Origin: Streptomyces colonosanans
GTDB taxonomy: Bacteria > Actinomycetota > Actinomycetes > Streptomycetales > Streptomycetaceae
Assembly: GCF_001866645.1 (NCBI RefSeq)
Contig: NZ_MLYP01000042.1
Span: 1-64,000, forward strand
Length of the DNA stretch: 64,000 bases
Direction: 5' to 3'
Positions 1 through 9,973 of the stretch are shown one piece after another. A program made the position numbers and the translations under genes. The notes below the pieces were generated by a model, which searched no databases, was not told the origin of the DNA, and saw only the letters and a program-made list of their open reading frames with translations. Position 1 is the stretch's first letter. Every line of letters starts with the position of its first letter.

Positions 1-835
<835 letters not shown>

Positions 836-1238
836 CGTTCTACGGCTCACAGAGAACCTTCCTCACGGACTTTGAGAGATCAGACCGCAGACGCGCGCAC
901 TCGGTGCGCATCCCGCACGCATGTCACGTCGCCCTCGGCTACGGACAACGCCAGTCTTAGCTCTCATCGATTGAATGATTACGATTCGGTCCGTGTCATA
1001 GGCGAACATCACCCGGGCGGCCTCAGTGCACTTTCTCTGCAGCTTCATCGCTGGTGCCTTTACAAGGCGGACAGGCTTTCATTCTGGCGCAGTAACGACT
1101 TTCTTGACGCCATGTCATAGATGTCCGACGTGCCGAAAGAGCACCACTGCCGCTGTCCGGCCGACGGTTCTTCCGCGGTAGCCGCGGACGGCGTGAGGCC
1201 GCGTTGCCAGAGCGTGGCTCCGTCGCAGGCCGCCCATC
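836..1238. other. Intergenic region, no convincing gene
   Basis: About 400 bp between the collagen-like gene start and the rmlC stop. Short open frames exist on both strands but none has a good ribosome-binding site or a recognisable product. The part next to 835 is AT-richer and should hold the promoter of the collagen-like gene; a weak hairpin sits at 1173-1187. Confidence 0.5.
1173..1187 (-). terminator. Weak hairpin after rmlC
   Basis: CCGCGG-TAG-CCGCGG, a 6-bp stem about 50 nt beyond the rmlC stop on the minus strand. It has no T-run, so it is only a possible terminator. Confidence 0.3.
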
Positions 1239-1838
1239 TCAGACGCTACTCACGAGACTTCTGCGATACGCGGCACAGTCCTTGAAGGAAGGCAGCAGGC
1301 CCTGCCGCTCGGCTTCCTCCAGCGTGGGCGCCGCCGCGTCCTTGTCGGAAAGGCGCGGCGCGAGATCCCGGGGCCAGGCAATGGCCAGTCCGGGGTCGAG
1401 CGGATTGACCCCGAACTCGCGCTGCGGCGCGTATCCCTGCGAACACAGGTAGACAACGGTGGAGTTGTCCTCCAACGCCATGAAGGCGTGACCCAGCCCT
1501 TCCGAGAGATAGACGCAGCGATGGGTCCTGTCGTCGAGCTGAACCGCCTCCCATTTCCCGAAGGTTGGGGAGCCGGTGCGGATGTCGACCACCACGTCGA
1601 GAACGGCGCCGCTTACGCATGTGACGTATTTGGCCTGGCCCGGCGGTACCGACGCGAAATGAATACCGCGGAGGGTGCCGCGGACGGAGTGGGAGCAGTT
1701 CGCCTGCTCGAGCTGGAAGCCCTGGCCGATGGAGTCGTGGAAACTGGCTCCTTTGAACCACTCGTGAAATCTTCCCCTGCCGTCCGTGAACACCTTGGGC
1801 GTGTCCACCCAGGCCCCTTCGATGTCAAGTGGTTGCAC
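1239..1838 (-). CDS. rmlC: dTDP-4-dehydrorhamnose 3,5-epimerase
   Basis: About 199 residues, the usual RmlC length. The start chosen is a GTG at 1838 preceded by GGAAGGA, giving (M)QPLDIEGAWVDTPKVF; an upstream in-frame extension to 1940 is open but lacks family similarity. Recognisable RmlC features are the N-terminal DIEGAW, RGTLRGIHFA around the active-site His, and the LSEGLGHAFMAL cupin segment. It converts dTDP-4-keto-6-deoxyglucose to dTDP-4-keto-rhamnose in deoxysugar synthesis. It is the last gene of a minus-strand cluster rmlA, glycosyltransferase, rmlC. The partner genes rmlB and rmlD are not in the window, so the end product (rhamnose or another 6-deoxyhexose) is not settled. Confidence 0.85.
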   Translation of the reverse strand: MQPLDIEGAWVDTPKVFTDGRGRFHEWFKGASFHDSIGQGFQLEQANCSHSVRGTLRGIHFASVPPGQAKYVTCVSGAVLDVVVDIRTGSPTFGKWEAVQLDDRTHRCVYLSEGLGHAFMALEDNSTVVYLCSQGYAPQREFGVNPLDPGLAIAWPRDLAPRLSDKDAAAPTLEEAERQGLLPSFKDCAAYRRSLVSSV

Positions 1839-1891
1839 GTGACTGCTTCCTTCCACCACACGGCTCATTCTGTCGGTCACTATGCGGTCCC

Positions 1892-2734
1892 TCACCCGCG
1901 CAAGGCAGCGACCGCCGAACGCAGGATGCTCGTCGCGCAACGCCCGCGCATGATCGACTGCCCTACTCCGGCTCGAACCCGACGCTCATGGTCACGGTCA
2001 ACGTAGTACCGGCAGACGTCGGCGATTTCGCCGTATTCACCGAAGATCAGCCCCGGGGCGAACGGGGCTTCCTCTTCGGGACTGCAACCCCGTTCGGACA
2101 CGACGAACCTGCCGTTGGCCAGAAGGTAGGACACCCTCACGACCTCGAACACCTTCGCCTGGTAGAAGTGGATGTTCAGCACGATCTTCGCCCTGGCGAT
2201 CAGGGTGTCGCGTTCCTCGCCGTAGACGCCGAAGCGTGCCACAGCATTGAGGCCGATTGAGTCGAGCTGCCGGATCAACTCGAGACGGCGCTCATTCAGT
2301 GAGCCGACGAACAGAACGTCGATGTCCTCTTCAGCTGACCGATGAATCCCTTCCAGTTCCGGAACGTAACCGATTGGGACGTGACAGACGCCATCCACGC
2401 CCATGCGCCGGAGTTCGAGAATATTGCGAGCGCTGTAGTCCCAAACCGTGTATCTCCGGAACAGGTTCAGCAGATCCCTGCTGAACCATGCTGAATCGTC
2501 CGACACTTGCTCGAGGTTGTACAGAATAGCGTCGTCCGGGACGCCGGCCGGGTGCGACGGAAGCAAGTTGCAGCCGAAGATGATGTGCCTGCGTCCGGCC
2601 AGTCGGGTTTCATGCGTCAGTACACTGTCATGACCGAGGCGCAGCAGTGCGAGGTGTACGGTCGTGGCGACCTCCCTGAACGCCTCCCAGTGCTGATACC
2701 CGGGAGGGCGAAGGATGGTGACCGCGAATCGCAT
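1892..2734 (-). CDS. Glycosyltransferase-like protein (CgeB/GT1-like)
   Basis: 280 residues from the ATG at 2734, which has GGAGGG 7 nt upstream; this start gives MRFAVTILRPPGYQHWEAF. The C-terminal half resembles the nucleotide-sugar-binding half of GT-B glycosyltransferases: DVLFVGSLNERR, a switch to FGVYGEERDTL, then a conserved NIHFYQAKVFEVVRVSYLLA block with the acidic motif region. The enzyme probably transfers the sugar made by the flanking rmlA and rmlC products, but the acceptor is unknown. The gene lies 32 bp after rmlA and 53 bp before rmlC, consistent with one operon. Confidence 0.6.
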   Translation of the reverse strand: MRFAVTILRPPGYQHWEAFREVATTVHLALLRLGHDSVLTHETRLAGRRHIIFGCNLLPSHPAGVPDDAILYNLEQVSDDSAWFSRDLLNLFRRYTVWDYSARNILELRRMGVDGVCHVPIGYVPELEGIHRSAEEDIDVLFVGSLNERRLELIRQLDSIGLNAVARFGVYGEERDTLIARAKIVLNIHFYQAKVFEVVRVSYLLANGRFVVSERGCSPEEEAPFAPGLIFGEYGEIADVCRYYVDRDHERRVRAGVGQSIMRGRCATSILRSAVAALRG

Positions 2735-2766
2735 GAAACATCCCTCCAGTACTCGGGTTGATGCCC

Positions 2767-3705
2767 CTATACACGAGCGCCCGGCGCGGTACGCAACAGT
2801 TTTTCGCGACACGGTCCGCTGCCCCTCTGAGGCATGACGAGGGAATCCTCAAGCAGCCCCAGCAGATAGTGGCCGTATCCGCTCTTGATCAGCGGCCGGG
2901 CCAGTTCACGGAGATGGTCGTCGTCGATCAGGCCCGCCCGCCACACCGCCTCCTCGATGCAACCCACCTTGAGACCTTGACGCTCCTCGATCACCCGGAC
3001 GAATTCCGAGGCCTGAACCATGGAGGTGAAGGTTCCGGTGTCCAGCCACGCGGTACCCCGGTCCAGCTGGGTGACGTGCAGCGCTCCGGCGTCCAAATAG
3101 ACGCGGTTGAGGTCGGTGATCTCCAACTCGCCTCTGACGCTGGGCTGTAGGCCGCTAGCGATATCCACGACGTGGTTGTCGTAGAAGTAAAGTCCGGGCA
3201 CAGCGTACGGGGACCTGGGGTGGGCCGGTTTCTCCTCGATGGACAGCGCCCGGCCCAGCTCGTCGAACTCCACCACGCCATAGGCCGACGGATTGGCGAC
3301 CTGGTAGGCGAACACCTCGCCGCCCTTTGGATCTTCGTGAAGGGCCAGCCGTGTCCCCAGGCCGCTTCCGTGGAAGATATTGTCGCCCAGGATCAGGGCA
3401 ACCGACTCGTCGCCGATGAAGTCGGCCCCCAGCACGAAGGCCTGAGCGATACCCTCCGGTCGCTCTTGTGCCATGTAGTCGAGTCGCAAGCCCAGTTGAC
3501 TACCGTCACCGAGCAAAAGACGGAACTGGTACTGGTCTTCGGTGGTGGTGATGATCAGAATATCCCGGACACCGGCCATCACCAATGTGGAAAGCGGGTA
3601 ATAGATCATGGGTTTGTCAAAGACCGGCAGCAGCTGCTTCGACACCGAACGGGTCAACGGCCACAGTCGCGAGCCGGTACCCCCGGCCAACAGGATTCCG
3701 CGCAT
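2767..3705 (-). CDS. rmlA: Glucose-1-phosphate thymidylyltransferase
   Basis: 312 residues starting [20 protein letters not shown], the nucleotide-binding GGTGSRL motif of RmlA/RfbA. Further family motifs are [28 protein letters not shown] and the C-terminal [14 protein letters not shown]. It makes dTDP-glucose from dTTP and glucose-1-phosphate, the first step of dTDP-deoxysugar synthesis. The open frame extends upstream to 3804, but the conserved N-terminus fixes the start at 3705. It leads the minus-strand cluster and is divergent from the DUF2079 gene across 178 bp that must hold both promoters. Confidence 0.93.
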   Translation of the reverse strand: MRGILLAGGTGSRLWPLTRSVSKQLLPVFDKPMIYYPLSTLVMAGVRDILIITTTEDQYQFRLLLGDGSQLGLRLDYMAQERPEGIAQAFVLGADFIGDESVALILGDNIFHGSGLGTRLALHEDPKGGEVFAYQVANPSAYGVVEFDELGRALSIEEKPAHPRSPYAVPGLYFYDNHVVDIASGLQPSVRGELEITDLNRVYLDAGALHVTQLDRGTAWLDTGTFTSMVQASEFVRVIEERQGLKVGCIEEAVWRAGLIDDDHLRELARPLIKSGYGHYLLGLLEDSLVMPQRGSGPCREKLLRTAPGARV

Positions 3706-3883
3706 GGCAGCACCATAGGTGGATTGTCCTTGAACGCTGCATTTTCGTGTGCTCACGGCGTGTGCGGAACAGACGTGCGGCCATTCGGTGGAATCTGCCC
3801 ACACAGGAGTTTGATCGCGGTCGAATACGGCACGTTGCTGGCATCTTTATGGCCGCAAGTCCCGGTTTCCCGAAGGGCTCCCG

Positions 3884-5404
3884 ATGCAAGCACTGCCCAC
3901 CAAAAGCACAACAGTACCGGCACAACATTCGGTTTCCGAAAAGGAGGCGGTGACGGCACCGCCGCACAAAGGCCGCTTCGAGGGCACATGGTGGATCTGG
4001 GCCATGGCGGGAGCGCTGTTCGTGATGTACGCGGTGGTGTCGCTGCGTCTCCACCAACGGATGCTCACGAGCAGCTACGACCTGGGAATCTTCGAACAGG
4101 TCGTCCGCTCCTACGCGGAAGGACACCTTCCGGTCTCCGAAGTGAAGGGCCAGGACTTTCCCGTCCTGGGGGATCACTTCTCTCCCATCCTGGCGCTCGT
4201 GGCGCCTTTTTACTGGGTGTGGCAAGGAGCGGAAACACTCCTCGTCGTGCAGGCCGCGCTCCTCGCCGTGAGCGTCGTCCCGCTGACTCTCTGGGCGCGC
4301 CGAGCCCTGAGCGCTCCGGCCGGTGCGATCATCGGTGCCTGCTACGGGCTCTCCTGGGGAATCGCGAGTGGCGTCGGCTACGACTTCCACGAAGTGGCGT
4401 TCGCCGTTCCGCTCCTGGCGTTCTCGCTGGCCGCCCTCGGGAGCGGCCGGCTGGCCGCCGCGGCATGCTGGGCTCTGCCCCTGCTGTGCGTGAAGGAAGA
4501 CCTCGGACTCACGGTTCTCGTCATCGGTCTCGTCATCGCGTGGCGAGGTGACCGTACGCTCGGAATGCTGACGGCTGCGGCTGGCCTCGTCGGGACCGCG
4601 TTGACGGTGTTCATGATTCTGCCGGCCTTCAGCCCGAGTGGGTCCTTCGCCTATTGGTTCCTGGTGGAGAAGGCTTCGGGAGCGCCTCGAGTCCCGGGTG
4701 ACCCGGGAACGACCGGAGGCAGTGCGGGCAGTCTGCTGGACGTACTCCAACGAGTCACGATCGGTCTTGTCACCCCCCAGACCAAAGTGACGACCTTCGC
4801 ACTCACGCTGGCCCCCACCGTGTTCCTGGCGCTGCGCTCCCCCCTGCTGTGGGTTGCCCTGCCGACTCTGGTGTGGCGCTTCGCGTCGAACAACGGCCTG
4901 CACTGGGGGACCGCCTATCACTACTCGCTCGTCCTGATGCCGATCGTCTTCGCGGCTTTCATCGACGCCCTGGTACGACGTGAGACGAGCGGGCGCAGTC
5001 TGCGCCGTTACCTCGCGGGCAGCGCGGCGATCGCCCTCGTGATCCTTCCGAGCTTTCCTTTGTACCAACTGGTCCAGCCGGACACCTGGCAGACCGATCC
5101 CCGCGTCACCGTCGCCCGTCGTCTGATGGACAAGATCCCCGACGGCGCCACGGTCCAGGCGTCCAACGCGCTGGTGCCCCAGCTCACCGGCCGTGACAGC
5201 GTCAGCCTCTACGGAGCGCCCAGCAGCCGTCCCGACCCCCAGTGGGTCATCGTGGACACGTGGGTGCCGGACAACCAGCGATGGTGGCCGGGCGAGCCGC
5301 TGAGCGCCGGCGGGGAACAGCAGCGCTTGACGGAAGACCGCAGCAAGGGGTACGAGCTGGTGGCGGATCAGGACGGCTTCGTGCTGCTGCACCGCCAGAG
5401 GTGA
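3884..5404 (+). CDS. DUF2079 multi-pass membrane protein
   Basis: 506 residues. A short cytosolic N-terminus is followed by a first membrane helix (WIWAMAGALFVMYAVVSLRL), then the DUF2079 signature SSYDLGIFEQVVRSYAEG and GDHFSPILALVAPFYW, about ten hydrophobic segments in all, and a soluble C-terminal domain of about 100 residues. DUF2079 proteins resemble polytopic GT-C-type glycosyltransferases; no activity is established. It is followed by a strong terminator, so it is probably transcribed alone, facing away from rmlA. Its place next to a sugar-nucleotide locus makes a role in envelope glycosylation plausible but unproven. Confidence 0.8.
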   Translation: MQALPTKSTTVPAQHSVSEKEAVTAPPHKGRFEGTWWIWAMAGALFVMYAVVSLRLHQRMLTSSYDLGIFEQVVRSYAEGHLPVSEVKGQDFPVLGDHFSPILALVAPFYWVWQGAETLLVVQAALLAVSVVPLTLWARRALSAPAGAIIGACYGLSWGIASGVGYDFHEVAFAVPLLAFSLAALGSGRLAAAACWALPLLCVKEDLGLTVLVIGLVIAWRGDRTLGMLTAAAGLVGTALTVFMILPAFSPSGSFAYWFLVEKASGAPRVPGDPGTTGGSAGSLLDVLQRVTIGLVTPQTKVTTFALTLAPTVFLALRSPLLWVALPTLVWRFASNNGLHWGTAYHYSLVLMPIVFAAFIDALVRRETSGRSLRRYLAGSAAIALVILPSFPLYQLVQPDTWQTDPRVTVARRLMDKIPDGATVQASNALVPQLTGRDSVSLYGAPSSRPDPQWVIVDTWVPDNQRWWPGEPLSAGGEQQRLTEDRSKGYELVADQDGFVLLHRQR

Positions 5405-5436
5405 CGGCGCCCGGGGGCGATCGGAGACAACGAAGA

Positions 5437-5481
5437 GCCGGGGCCCGCACCGTACGTCCTCGTAACGGTGCGGGCCCCGGC
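5437..5481 (+). terminator. Strong terminator after the DUF2079 gene
   Basis: A 17-bp stem, GCCGGGGCCCGCACCGT paired with its complement, with an 11-nt loop, begins about 33 nt after the stop. There is no T-run, as is usual in streptomycetes. It could act in both directions. Confidence 0.75.
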
Positions 5482-5833
5482 CTGCTTCGACTTCCGAAAC
5501 TCTGGAACCTTCCATTCCCGTTGCATACCGGGGTGGGTCCGTTGCCCGGTGTTCACCCAGCGCCAGGGGAACATTCGGCGGAGTTGTGACAGCCGTCGTC
5601 GCGAGTCGCAGGTCGCCTCGCTGCTCGCCGAACAGCACGGCGTGGACGACCTCGTGGCCCTCTGCCTGGGCACCACAAGTCAACGGCGATCACACAGTCG
5701 TACCGCTCTCTGAGAACGGCCGCGCCCTCGGTGAAGTCCTCGCCACGGACTCGACGTTGCACAAGCTCGCCGTCCGGCGAGGACCTCTCGCCGTCCTCTT
5801 CGTCGGGGCGGACGGGTGGACGGCGACAGGCCC
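5482..5833. other. Intergenic region, no recognisable gene
   Basis: About 350 bp between two terminators. It contains only short overlapping frames; one plus-strand stretch (ESQVASLLAEQHGVDDLVAL) looks coding-like but has no start, no family match I recognise and no extension. It may be a gene remnant. Confidence 0.4.
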
Positions 5834-5863
5834 GCGGCCCCGCAGGCCGTTGTGCGGGGCCGC
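5834..5863 (-). terminator. Terminator after pckG
   Basis: A perfect 11-bp stem, GCGGCCCCGCA, with an 8-nt loop lies about 77 nt past the pckG stop on the minus strand. Confidence 0.65.
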
Positions 5864-5939
5864 GCCGGTGTGCACCGCGGCCGGCCGTGACGATCGCAGG
5901 TCAGGGCAAGTCGAACCGGCCGCGGAGTTCATAGGGTGC

Positions 5940-7772
5940 TCAGCCCAGGCGCTGCACCAGCGCGCGGTACTGGTCCCACAGCTCCTTCGGCGTGTGGTCG
6001 CCGAAGGTGTTGAGGTGCTCGGGGACCAGCGCGGCCTCCTCGCGCCACACGTCCTTGTCGACGGTGAGCAGGAAGTCCAGGTCCGACTCCGACAGCTCCA
6101 GGCCATCGGTGTCCAGGGCCTGCTTGGTCGGCAGGATGCCGATCGGGGACTCGACACCCTCGGCCTTGCCGTCCAGACGCTCGACGATCCACTTCAGGAC
6201 ACGGCTGTTCTCGCCGAAGCCGGGCCAGACGAACTTGCCCTCGTCGTTCTTGCGGAACCAGTTGACGTAGTAGATCTTCGGCAGCTTGGACTGGTCCTTG
6301 TCCTTGGCTACCTCGATCCAGTGCGCCATGTAGTCGCCCATGTTGTAGCCGCAGAACGGCAGCATGGCGAACGGGTCGCGGCGCAGCTCGCCGACCTTGC
6401 CCTCGGCCGCGGCGGTCTTCTCGCTCGCCACGTTCGCGCCGAGGAAGACACCGTGGTTCCAGTCAAAAGACTCCGTCACCAGCGGGACCGCGCTGGCGCG
6501 GCGGCCACCGAAGAGGATCGCCGAGATCGGCACGCCCTTCGGGTCCTCCCATTCGGGGGCGATGATCGGGCACTGCGAGGCCGGGACGGTGAAGCGGGCG
6601 TTCGGGTGGGCGGCCGGAGTCGCGGACTCGGGCGTCCAGTCGTTGCCCTTCCAGTCGATGAGGTGGGCCGGGGCCTCCTTGGTCATGCCCTCCCACCAGA
6701 CGTCGTTGTCGTCGGTGAGCGCGACGTTGGTGAAGACGGAGTTGCCCCACAGCGTCTTCATCGCGTTGGCGTTGGTGTGCTCTCCGGTGCCGGGCGCGAC
6801 GCCGAAGAAGCCGGCCTCGGGGTTGATCGCGTACAGGCGGCCGTCCTCGCCGAACCGCATCCATGCGATGTCGTCGCCGATCGTCTCGACCGTCCAGCCA
6901 GAGATCGTCGGCTCCAGCATGGCGAGGTTGGTCTTGCCGCAGGCGCTCGGGAAGGCCGCGGCGACGTACTTCGCCTCGCCCTGCGGAGGCGTGAGCTTGA
7001 GGATCAGCATGTGCTCGGCGAGCCAGCCCTCGTCGCGCGCCATGACGGAGGCGATGCGCAGGGCGTAGCACTTCTTGCCGAGCAGCGCGTTGCCGCCGTA
7101 GCCGGAGCCGTACGACCAGATCTCGCGGGCCTCGGGGAAGTGCGAGATGTACTTGGTCTGGCTGCACGGCCAGGGAACGTCCTCCTGGCCCTCCTCCAGC
7201 GGGGCACCCACCGTGTGGACGGCCTTCACGAAGAAGCCGTCGTCACCGAGCTCGTCCAGGACGGCCTGACCCATGCGCGTCATCGTGCGCATGGACACCG
7301 CGACGTAGGCGGAGTCGGTGATCTCGACGCCGAGCGCGGAGAGCGGCGAACCCAGCGGGCCCATGCAGAACGGGACGACGTACATCGTGCGGCCCTTCAT
7401 GGAGCCGCGGAAGAGGCCGTCCTGCCCGTCCTTGCCCTGGAAGATCTCCCGCATCTCGGCGGGAGCCTTCCAGTGGTTGGTCGGGCCCGCGTCCTCCTCC
7501 TTCTCGGAGCAGATGAACGTCCGGTCCTCGACCCGGGCGACGTCACTCGGGTCGGAGGCGGCGTAGTAGGAGTTGGGGCGCTTGACCGGGTCGAGCTTCT
7601 TGAAGGTGCCCTTGCGGACGAGCTCCTCGCACAGGCGCTCGTATTCGGCCTCGGATCCGTCACACCAGACCACGTTGTCCGGCTGCGTCAGTTCTGCGAT
7701 CTCGTTGACCCACGAGATCAGTTCCTTGTGCTGGGTGAGGACGGTCGAGGGAGCCGCGATGTCGCGCGCCAC
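5940..7772 (-). CDS. pckG: Phosphoenolpyruvate carboxykinase (GTP)
   Basis: 610 residues, the normal size of GTP-type PEPCK. The start is a GTG at 7772 with AGGAG 5 nt upstream, giving (M)[17 protein letters not shown]; the open frame extends 25 codons further but without similarity. Motifs seen: the P-loop-like [12 protein letters not shown] with the reactive Cys, the metal/GTP segment [28 protein letters not shown], and the early catalytic block [11 protein letters not shown]. It forms phosphoenolpyruvate from oxaloacetate at the entry to gluconeogenesis in the cytosol. It is monocistronic between terminators, divergent from the trhA-type gene. Confidence 0.96.
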   Translation of the reverse strand: MARDIAAPSTVLTQHKELISWVNEIAELTQPDNVVWCDGSEAEYERLCEELVRKGTFKKLDPVKRPNSYYAASDPSDVARVEDRTFICSEKEEDAGPTNHWKAPAEMREIFQGKDGQDGLFRGSMKGRTMYVVPFCMGPLGSPLSALGVEITDSAYVAVSMRTMTRMGQAVLDELGDDGFFVKAVHTVGAPLEEGQEDVPWPCSQTKYISHFPEAREIWSYGSGYGGNALLGKKCYALRIASVMARDEGWLAEHMLILKLTPPQGEAKYVAAAFPSACGKTNLAMLEPTISGWTVETIGDDIAWMRFGEDGRLYAINPEAGFFGVAPGTGEHTNANAMKTLWGNSVFTNVALTDDNDVWWEGMTKEAPAHLIDWKGNDWTPESATPAAHPNARFTVPASQCPIIAPEWEDPKGVPISAILFGGRRASAVPLVTESFDWNHGVFLGANVASEKTAAAEGKVGELRRDPFAMLPFCGYNMGDYMAHWIEVAKDKDQSKLPKIYYVNWFRKNDEGKFVWPGFGENSRVLKWIVERLDGKAEGVESPIGILPTKQALDTDGLELSESDLDFLLTVDKDVWREEAALVPEHLNTFGDHTPKELWDQYRALVQRLG

Positions 7773-8071
7773 GATTGCTCCTAGATGAGGGGTCTTTTGA
7801 CGATTGCCCCGTGGGGGCCGCGACCCGGATGCTTCGTAGCCGCTCATCCGGTGCCGACTGCACTCATTTGATCATCCGCCGTATTTGCCCATCTGTCCAG
7901 GGGAGCTCACACCTGAGCGGAGTGAGGATCGCCACGCACTCCCGCTCTTCTTTGCGTACAGGCGGGGTTCGACTGAAGATTCTTTTGCGTTTCCGCCGGC
8001 ACCGCATACAGGGAGCGTCAGGCCATTACTAGCCGCCCCCCTGATCCGCAACTTACGGTCCCGTAGGTACC

Positions 8072-8794
8072 ATGCCCCGCATGACTGCGTCCGTCCCCGA
8101 CGCGCCCACGGACTCGCCGGCAGCCGGCCGCGGTCCCGTCGCGCCCTCGCTGCCCCATCCGGTCAAGCCGAAGCTCCGCGGCTGGCTGCACCTCGGGATG
8201 TTCCCCGCGGTACTCGTCGCGGGCCTGGTGCTGACCGCCCTCGCCAACTCCACCCGCGGGCGCATCGCCTGCGGCATCTACGTCCTGACGGCCTGTCTTC
8301 TCTTCGGCGTCAGTGCGCTCTACCACCGGGGCAACTGGAGCCCGCGCATGGGCGGCCTGCTGCGCCGACTCGACCACGCGAACATCTTCCTCATCATCGC
8401 AGGCACCTACACGCCCCTGACACTCCTGCTCCTGCCGAGCGCGAAGGGGCAGTGGCTCCTGTGGGGCATCTGGGGCGCGGCGGCGGCCGGCATCATCTTC
8501 CGGGTCTTCTGGGTCGGCGCCCCGCGCTGGCTCTACACGCCCTGCTACATCGCGATGGGCTGGGCGGCCGTCTTCTTCCTCCCCGACTTCATGCGCGCGG
8601 GCGGCATCGCCGTCCTCGTGCTCGTCATCGCCGGAGGCCTGCTCTACAGCGCGGGCGGTGTCATCTACGGAATCAAGCGACCCAACCCGTCACCGCGCTG
8701 GTTCGGCTTCCACGAGGTCTTCCACTCCTTCACGCTCGCGGCGTTCGTCGTGCACTACGTAGGGATCTTCCTGGTGGCGTACCAGCACGCATAG
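8072..8794 (+). CDS. trhA: PAQR/hemolysin III family membrane protein
   Basis: 240 residues with seven predicted membrane helices. Family motifs are seen: SALYHRGNW (conserved Ser and His), RRLDHANIFLIIAGTYTPL, and near the end FHEVFHSFTLAAFVVHYVGI, whose His residues form the putative metal site of PAQR proteins. Bacterial members are linked to membrane fluidity rather than true haemolysis. ATG 8072 was chosen; ATG 8081 is an equally possible start. A rho-independent terminator follows. Confidence 0.88.
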   Translation: MPRMTASVPDAPTDSPAAGRGPVAPSLPHPVKPKLRGWLHLGMFPAVLVAGLVLTALANSTRGRIACGIYVLTACLLFGVSALYHRGNWSPRMGGLLRRLDHANIFLIIAGTYTPLTLLLLPSAKGQWLLWGIWGAAAAGIIFRVFWVGAPRWLYTPCYIAMGWAAVFFLPDFMRAGGIAVLVLVIAGGLLYSAGGVIYGIKRPNPSPRWFGFHEVFHSFTLAAFVVHYVGIFLVAYQHA

Positions 8795-8814
8795 CCCCGC
8801 CCCCACTCCCTCCC

Positions 8815-8836
8815 GGCCACGGCTGAAGTCGTGGCC
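8815..8836 (+). terminator. Rho-independent terminator after trhA
   Basis: GGCCACG, an 8-nt loop and CGTGGCC are followed immediately by ATTTTT: a classical intrinsic terminator 20 nt after the stop. Confidence 0.85.
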
Positions 8837-8888
8837 ATTTTTCTTGCCCGAGAACCACTCGCCATTGACAGTCATATTCTTTTGACAG

Positions 8889-9292
8889 TTGCTCTCAATT
8901 CATGGTCAGTACGGCGATGCGCGGCGGGACCCCCGCCGTTGGTGGGCCTTAGGTGCCCTGGTCGCGAGCATGCTCGTGCTCGGCTTCGACTCGACGATCC
9001 TCGACGTGGCACTGCCGACGATGGCCCGGGAGCTGGGCACGTCCACCGGGCAGCAGCAGTGGATGGCGAACGCGTACGTCGTCGTGTTCGCCTCGCTGAT
9101 GCTTCCGGCCGGGCCTCGTCCGCAGACGCCGCGTTCGTCCACGGTATGAACCTGCTCCTGCTGGTCAGCGGCATCGCGGCGCTGGCCACGGCGCTGCTGG
9201 CAGCGGCGCTCCTGCCGGACCGGGACCGCGCACGGACCCGTCTCGAGGAGAATCCCGAGATGGCCGTGGCCCCGGAGAATGTCCGACAATGA
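8889..9292 (+). pseudogene. Collapsed MFS drug transporter (DHA2-type)
   Basis: The first frame reads RRDPRRWWALGALVASMLVL, GFDSTILDVALPTMARELG and WMANAYVVVFASLMLPAG, which is the N-terminus and first helices of a 14-TM MFS exporter. Near 9108-9118 the frame changes and the sequence jumps straight to a C-terminal end (ASSADAAFVHGMNLLLLVSG, IAALATALLAAALLPDRD) that stops at 9292. More than a kilobase of middle is missing and the two ends are out of frame. The stop overlaps the TetR start (ATGATG at 9289), so the two were a regulator/exporter operon. TTGACAGT occurs twice upstream (8865-8872 and 8882-8889), a promoter or operator trace. No functional product is expected. Confidence 0.85.
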
Positions 9293-9948
9293 TGACCATG
9301 GCCGCCACCGCACACCGCTCGACGCCCGCCGCCGAACCCCGTCTGGGGCTGCGCGAGCGGAAGAAGATCAAGACTCGTATGGCGATCCGGAAGGCGACGT
9401 ACCGGCTGATCCGGGAGCAGGGGTACGACGCCACCACCATCGAGCAGATCGCGGAGGCGGCCGAGGTCTCGCCCTCCACGGTGTTCCGGTACTTCCCCAC
9501 CAAGGAGGACATCGTCGTCACCGACGAGTACGACCCGCTCTTCGAGGAGCTGCTGCGTGGGCGCCCGGCGGACGAGCCCCTGCTGGAGTCGCTGCGGTAC
9601 GTGCTGCGCACCGCCGTCGAGCAGAGCATGTCGGGCGAGTACGAGACGCCCGAGGAGATGCGGCTGCGCGGCCGCCTGATGGCCGAGGTACCCGCGGTCC
9701 GCTCCCGGATGACCGAGAGCATGTCCGTGACCGGCCAGATACTGTGCCGGGTGGCAGCCGAACGCACTGGGCGCGAACCCGACGACCTGGAGGTGCGGGT
9801 GTACTGCATGGGCGTCGTCGGCGCCATCCTGGAGGCCTCCCGGTACTGGGCCGAGCACGACCAGCAAGGCGACCTCGGCGAATACACCCGGCGCGCGCTG
9901 GATGTACTGGAGCACGGTCTTGAGCGGCGGAATTCCGAGGCCCCCTGA
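9289..9948 (+). CDS. TetR-family regulator
   Basis: 219 residues. The N-terminal helix-turn-helix is typical: LRERKKIKTRMAIRKATYRL, IREQGYDATTIEQIAEAAEV, SPSTVFRYFPTKEDIV. The C-terminal ligand domain is of the short MftR/TetR_C kind with LEVRVYCMGVVGAILEASRY. It overlaps the stop of the decayed MFS gene, which implies that it once controlled that exporter in a shared operon; with the exporter gone it may be orphaned or may have kept other targets. A second ATG three codons on is possible. Confidence 0.88.
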   Translation: MMTMAATAHRSTPAAEPRLGLRERKKIKTRMAIRKATYRLIREQGYDATTIEQIAEAAEVSPSTVFRYFPTKEDIVVTDEYDPLFEELLRGRPADEPLLESLRYVLRTAVEQSMSGEYETPEEMRLRGRLMAEVPAVRSRMTESMSVTGQILCRVAAERTGREPDDLEVRVYCMGVVGAILEASRYWAEHDQQGDLGEYTRRALDVLEHGLERRNSEAP

Positions 9949-9973
9949 GCCGCCGCCGTGCCATGCTGACCAT

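Noticed and set aside
863-1120. Short open frames on both strands between the collagen-like gene and rmlC
   Set aside because: They overlap one another, have no ribosome-binding site and show no recognisable similarity.
3617-5683. 688-codon minus-strand open frame over the DUF2079 gene
   Set aside because: Composition is Arg, Gln and Asp rich without any motif; the opposite strand codes for a coherent membrane protein.
5586-7784. Very long plus-strand open frame over pckG
   Set aside because: It is antisense to an unmistakable PEPCK gene and results from GC-rich third positions.
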